Below, in pieces: positions 63,372-64,000 of a DNA stretch of 64,000 nucleotides. The stretch spans positions 124,001 through 188,000 of the forward strand of contig CAJXUQ010000004.1 of assembly GCA_913061145.1 (NCBI GenBank). Direction: 5' to 3'. A program made the translations under genes and the position numbers. Below the pieces are notes generated by a model. It worked only from the letters and a program-made list of their open reading frames with translations, had not been told where the DNA came from and made no database searches. The first letter of the stretch is position 1. Every line of letters starts with the position of its first letter. Origin of the DNA: an uncultured Haliea sp. (GTDB lineage: Bacteria; Pseudomonadota; Gammaproteobacteria; Pseudomonadales; Halieaceae).

Positions 63372-64000
63372 TAGCGGACGATGCCGCGCTCCGAGGCGCG
63401 TATGGAGTCGATCATCACCTGCACCTCGGGGGTATCGCGCAACATGGTTTCCAGCCGCTGGATGGCCAGTTCCAGTGTCAACCCCTGCCGGTAGACGATC
63501 TTGAAAGCGCGCCGGAGCTGGCTGATCGCCTCGGAGGAGAATCCGCGCCGGCGCAGCCCCTCGATGTTGATGGTCTTGGCCTCGGCGGGCGCTCCACTCA
63601 CAGTGACGTAAGCGGGCACATCCTTGCCGATGGCGGTACCCATACCACTGAAGCTGTGTGCACCGATCTTGCAGAACTGATGCACCAGGGTATAACCGCT
63701 GAGTATCGCCCAGTCACCCACCTTCACGTGGCCAGCCAGCGCGGTGTTGTTGACCAGAATGGTGTGGTTGCCGATGCAGGAGTCATGACCGATGTGCACG
63801 TAGGCCATGATCAGATTATTGTTGCCGATGGTTGTTTCCGCCCGGTCCTGCACGGTGCCGCGATGGATCGTCACATTTTCGCGGATGATGTTGTTGTCGC
63901 CGATCACCAGATAGGTGGGCTCGTCGCGGTACTTCAGGTCCGGGGTCGCCTCGCCAATCGTCGAGAACTGATAGATGTGGTTACCCGCACCGATGCGCGT
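63371..64000 (-). CDS. lpxA: UDP-N-acetylglucosamine acyltransferase, 3' part
   Basis: About 209 residues of LpxA; the 5' part lies beyond the right edge. The left-handed beta-helix hexapeptide repeats (GNHIYQFSTIG, IIRENVTIHRGT, NTALAGHVKVGDWAI) and the C-terminal helical part are present, and the active-site His-containing block MAYVHIGHDSCIGNH is visible. LpxA puts the first 3-hydroxyacyl chain on UDP-GlcNAc in lipid A synthesis. Its stop overlaps the lpxB start. Confidence 0.95.
   Translation of the reverse strand, partial: TRIGAGNHIYQFSTIGEATPDLKYRDEPTYLVIGDNNIIRENVTIHRGTVQDRAETTIGNNNLIMAYVHIGHDSCIGNHTILVNNTALAGHVKVGDWAILSGYTLVHQFCKIGAHSFSGMGTAIGKDVPAYVTVSGAPAEAKTINIEGLRRRGFSSEAISQLRRAFKIVYRQGLTLELAIQRLETMLRDTPEVQVMIDSIRASERGIVR

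Overview
The window looks like one stretch of the chromosome of a marine gammaproteobacterium of the Halieaceae/OM60-NOR5 type. This placement is an inference. It rests on the GC-rich coding sequence, the lpxA-lpxB-rnhB-dnaE order at the right end, a TonB-type outer membrane receptor, a GspA/GspB secretion pair, a FadE-type acyl-CoA dehydrogenase, many short-chain dehydrogenases, and a sulfotransferase next to a DUF1214 protein. No rRNA, tRNA, CRISPR array, phage or intact insertion sequence was recognised. Coding density is high and genes are often translationally coupled by 1- or 4-base overlaps.

Layout, left to right. At 1-2.4 kb lies a D-amino-acid cluster: a D-glutamate-cyclase-like partial gene, a D-amino acid transaminase and alanine racemase. 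At 2.4-7.4 kb come a very small protein resembling the RNA-polymerase-binding end of SutA, a small membrane protein carrying HExxH, a Ppx/GppA phosphatase, an epoxide-hydrolase-like enzyme and a DUF2254 membrane protein. At 7.4-14 kb lie GspB and GspA, a DUF4156 lipoprotein, an SMP-30 family protein, two SDRs and purU. At 14.1-17 kb an XRE-cupin regulator is divergent from the threonine-degradation pair tdh-kbl, with inverted repeats between them. At 17-18.7 kb a PadR regulator is divergent from a nitronate monooxygenase, with twin palindromes between them. At 18.7-26.8 kb, on the minus strand, come DUF1214 plus sulfotransferase, a large zinc metalloprotease lipoprotein, DAHP synthase, and a DUF501-xdhC-mocA molybdenum-cofactor set.

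At 26.9-32.3 kb there is a complete corrinoid salvage operon: a sigma70-like promoter, a cobalamin riboswitch, btuB, the adenosyltransferase cobO, btuC, btuD and btuF. Transport across both membranes and adenosylation are therefore placed under one B12-sensing leader. At 32.3-38.4 kb lie a Yip1 family membrane protein, a secreted gluzincin-like protein, a lytic transglycosylase, a PhzF protein and the serine/threonine symporter SstT. At 38.4-41.2 kb there is a two-subunit molybdenum hydroxylase (Tat-exported large subunit plus 2Fe-2S subunit), which would use the maturation genes xdhC and mocA located about 12 kb away.

At 41.3-53.7 kb come metY, fadE, sodB with a clear terminator, an Lrp/AsnC regulator divergent from an unusual class V aminotransferase-fold protein, an RND efflux adaptor and permease, an orphan 89-residue protein and a 167-bp near-perfect palindrome that looks like a MITE or REP-type element. 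At 53.4-57.9 kb lie DUF1244, a LuxR-type regulator, a luciferase-like oxidoreductase, an MFS transporter and an SDR. The right end (58.1-64 kb) is dnaE, rnhB, lpxB and a partial lpxA, all on the minus strand.

The items most worth follow-up are the twin PadR-type palindromes, the tdh-kbl operator region, the 167-bp palindrome, the small HExxH membrane protein, the SutA-like microprotein, and the Lrp-linked class V aminotransferase with its long C-terminal tail.
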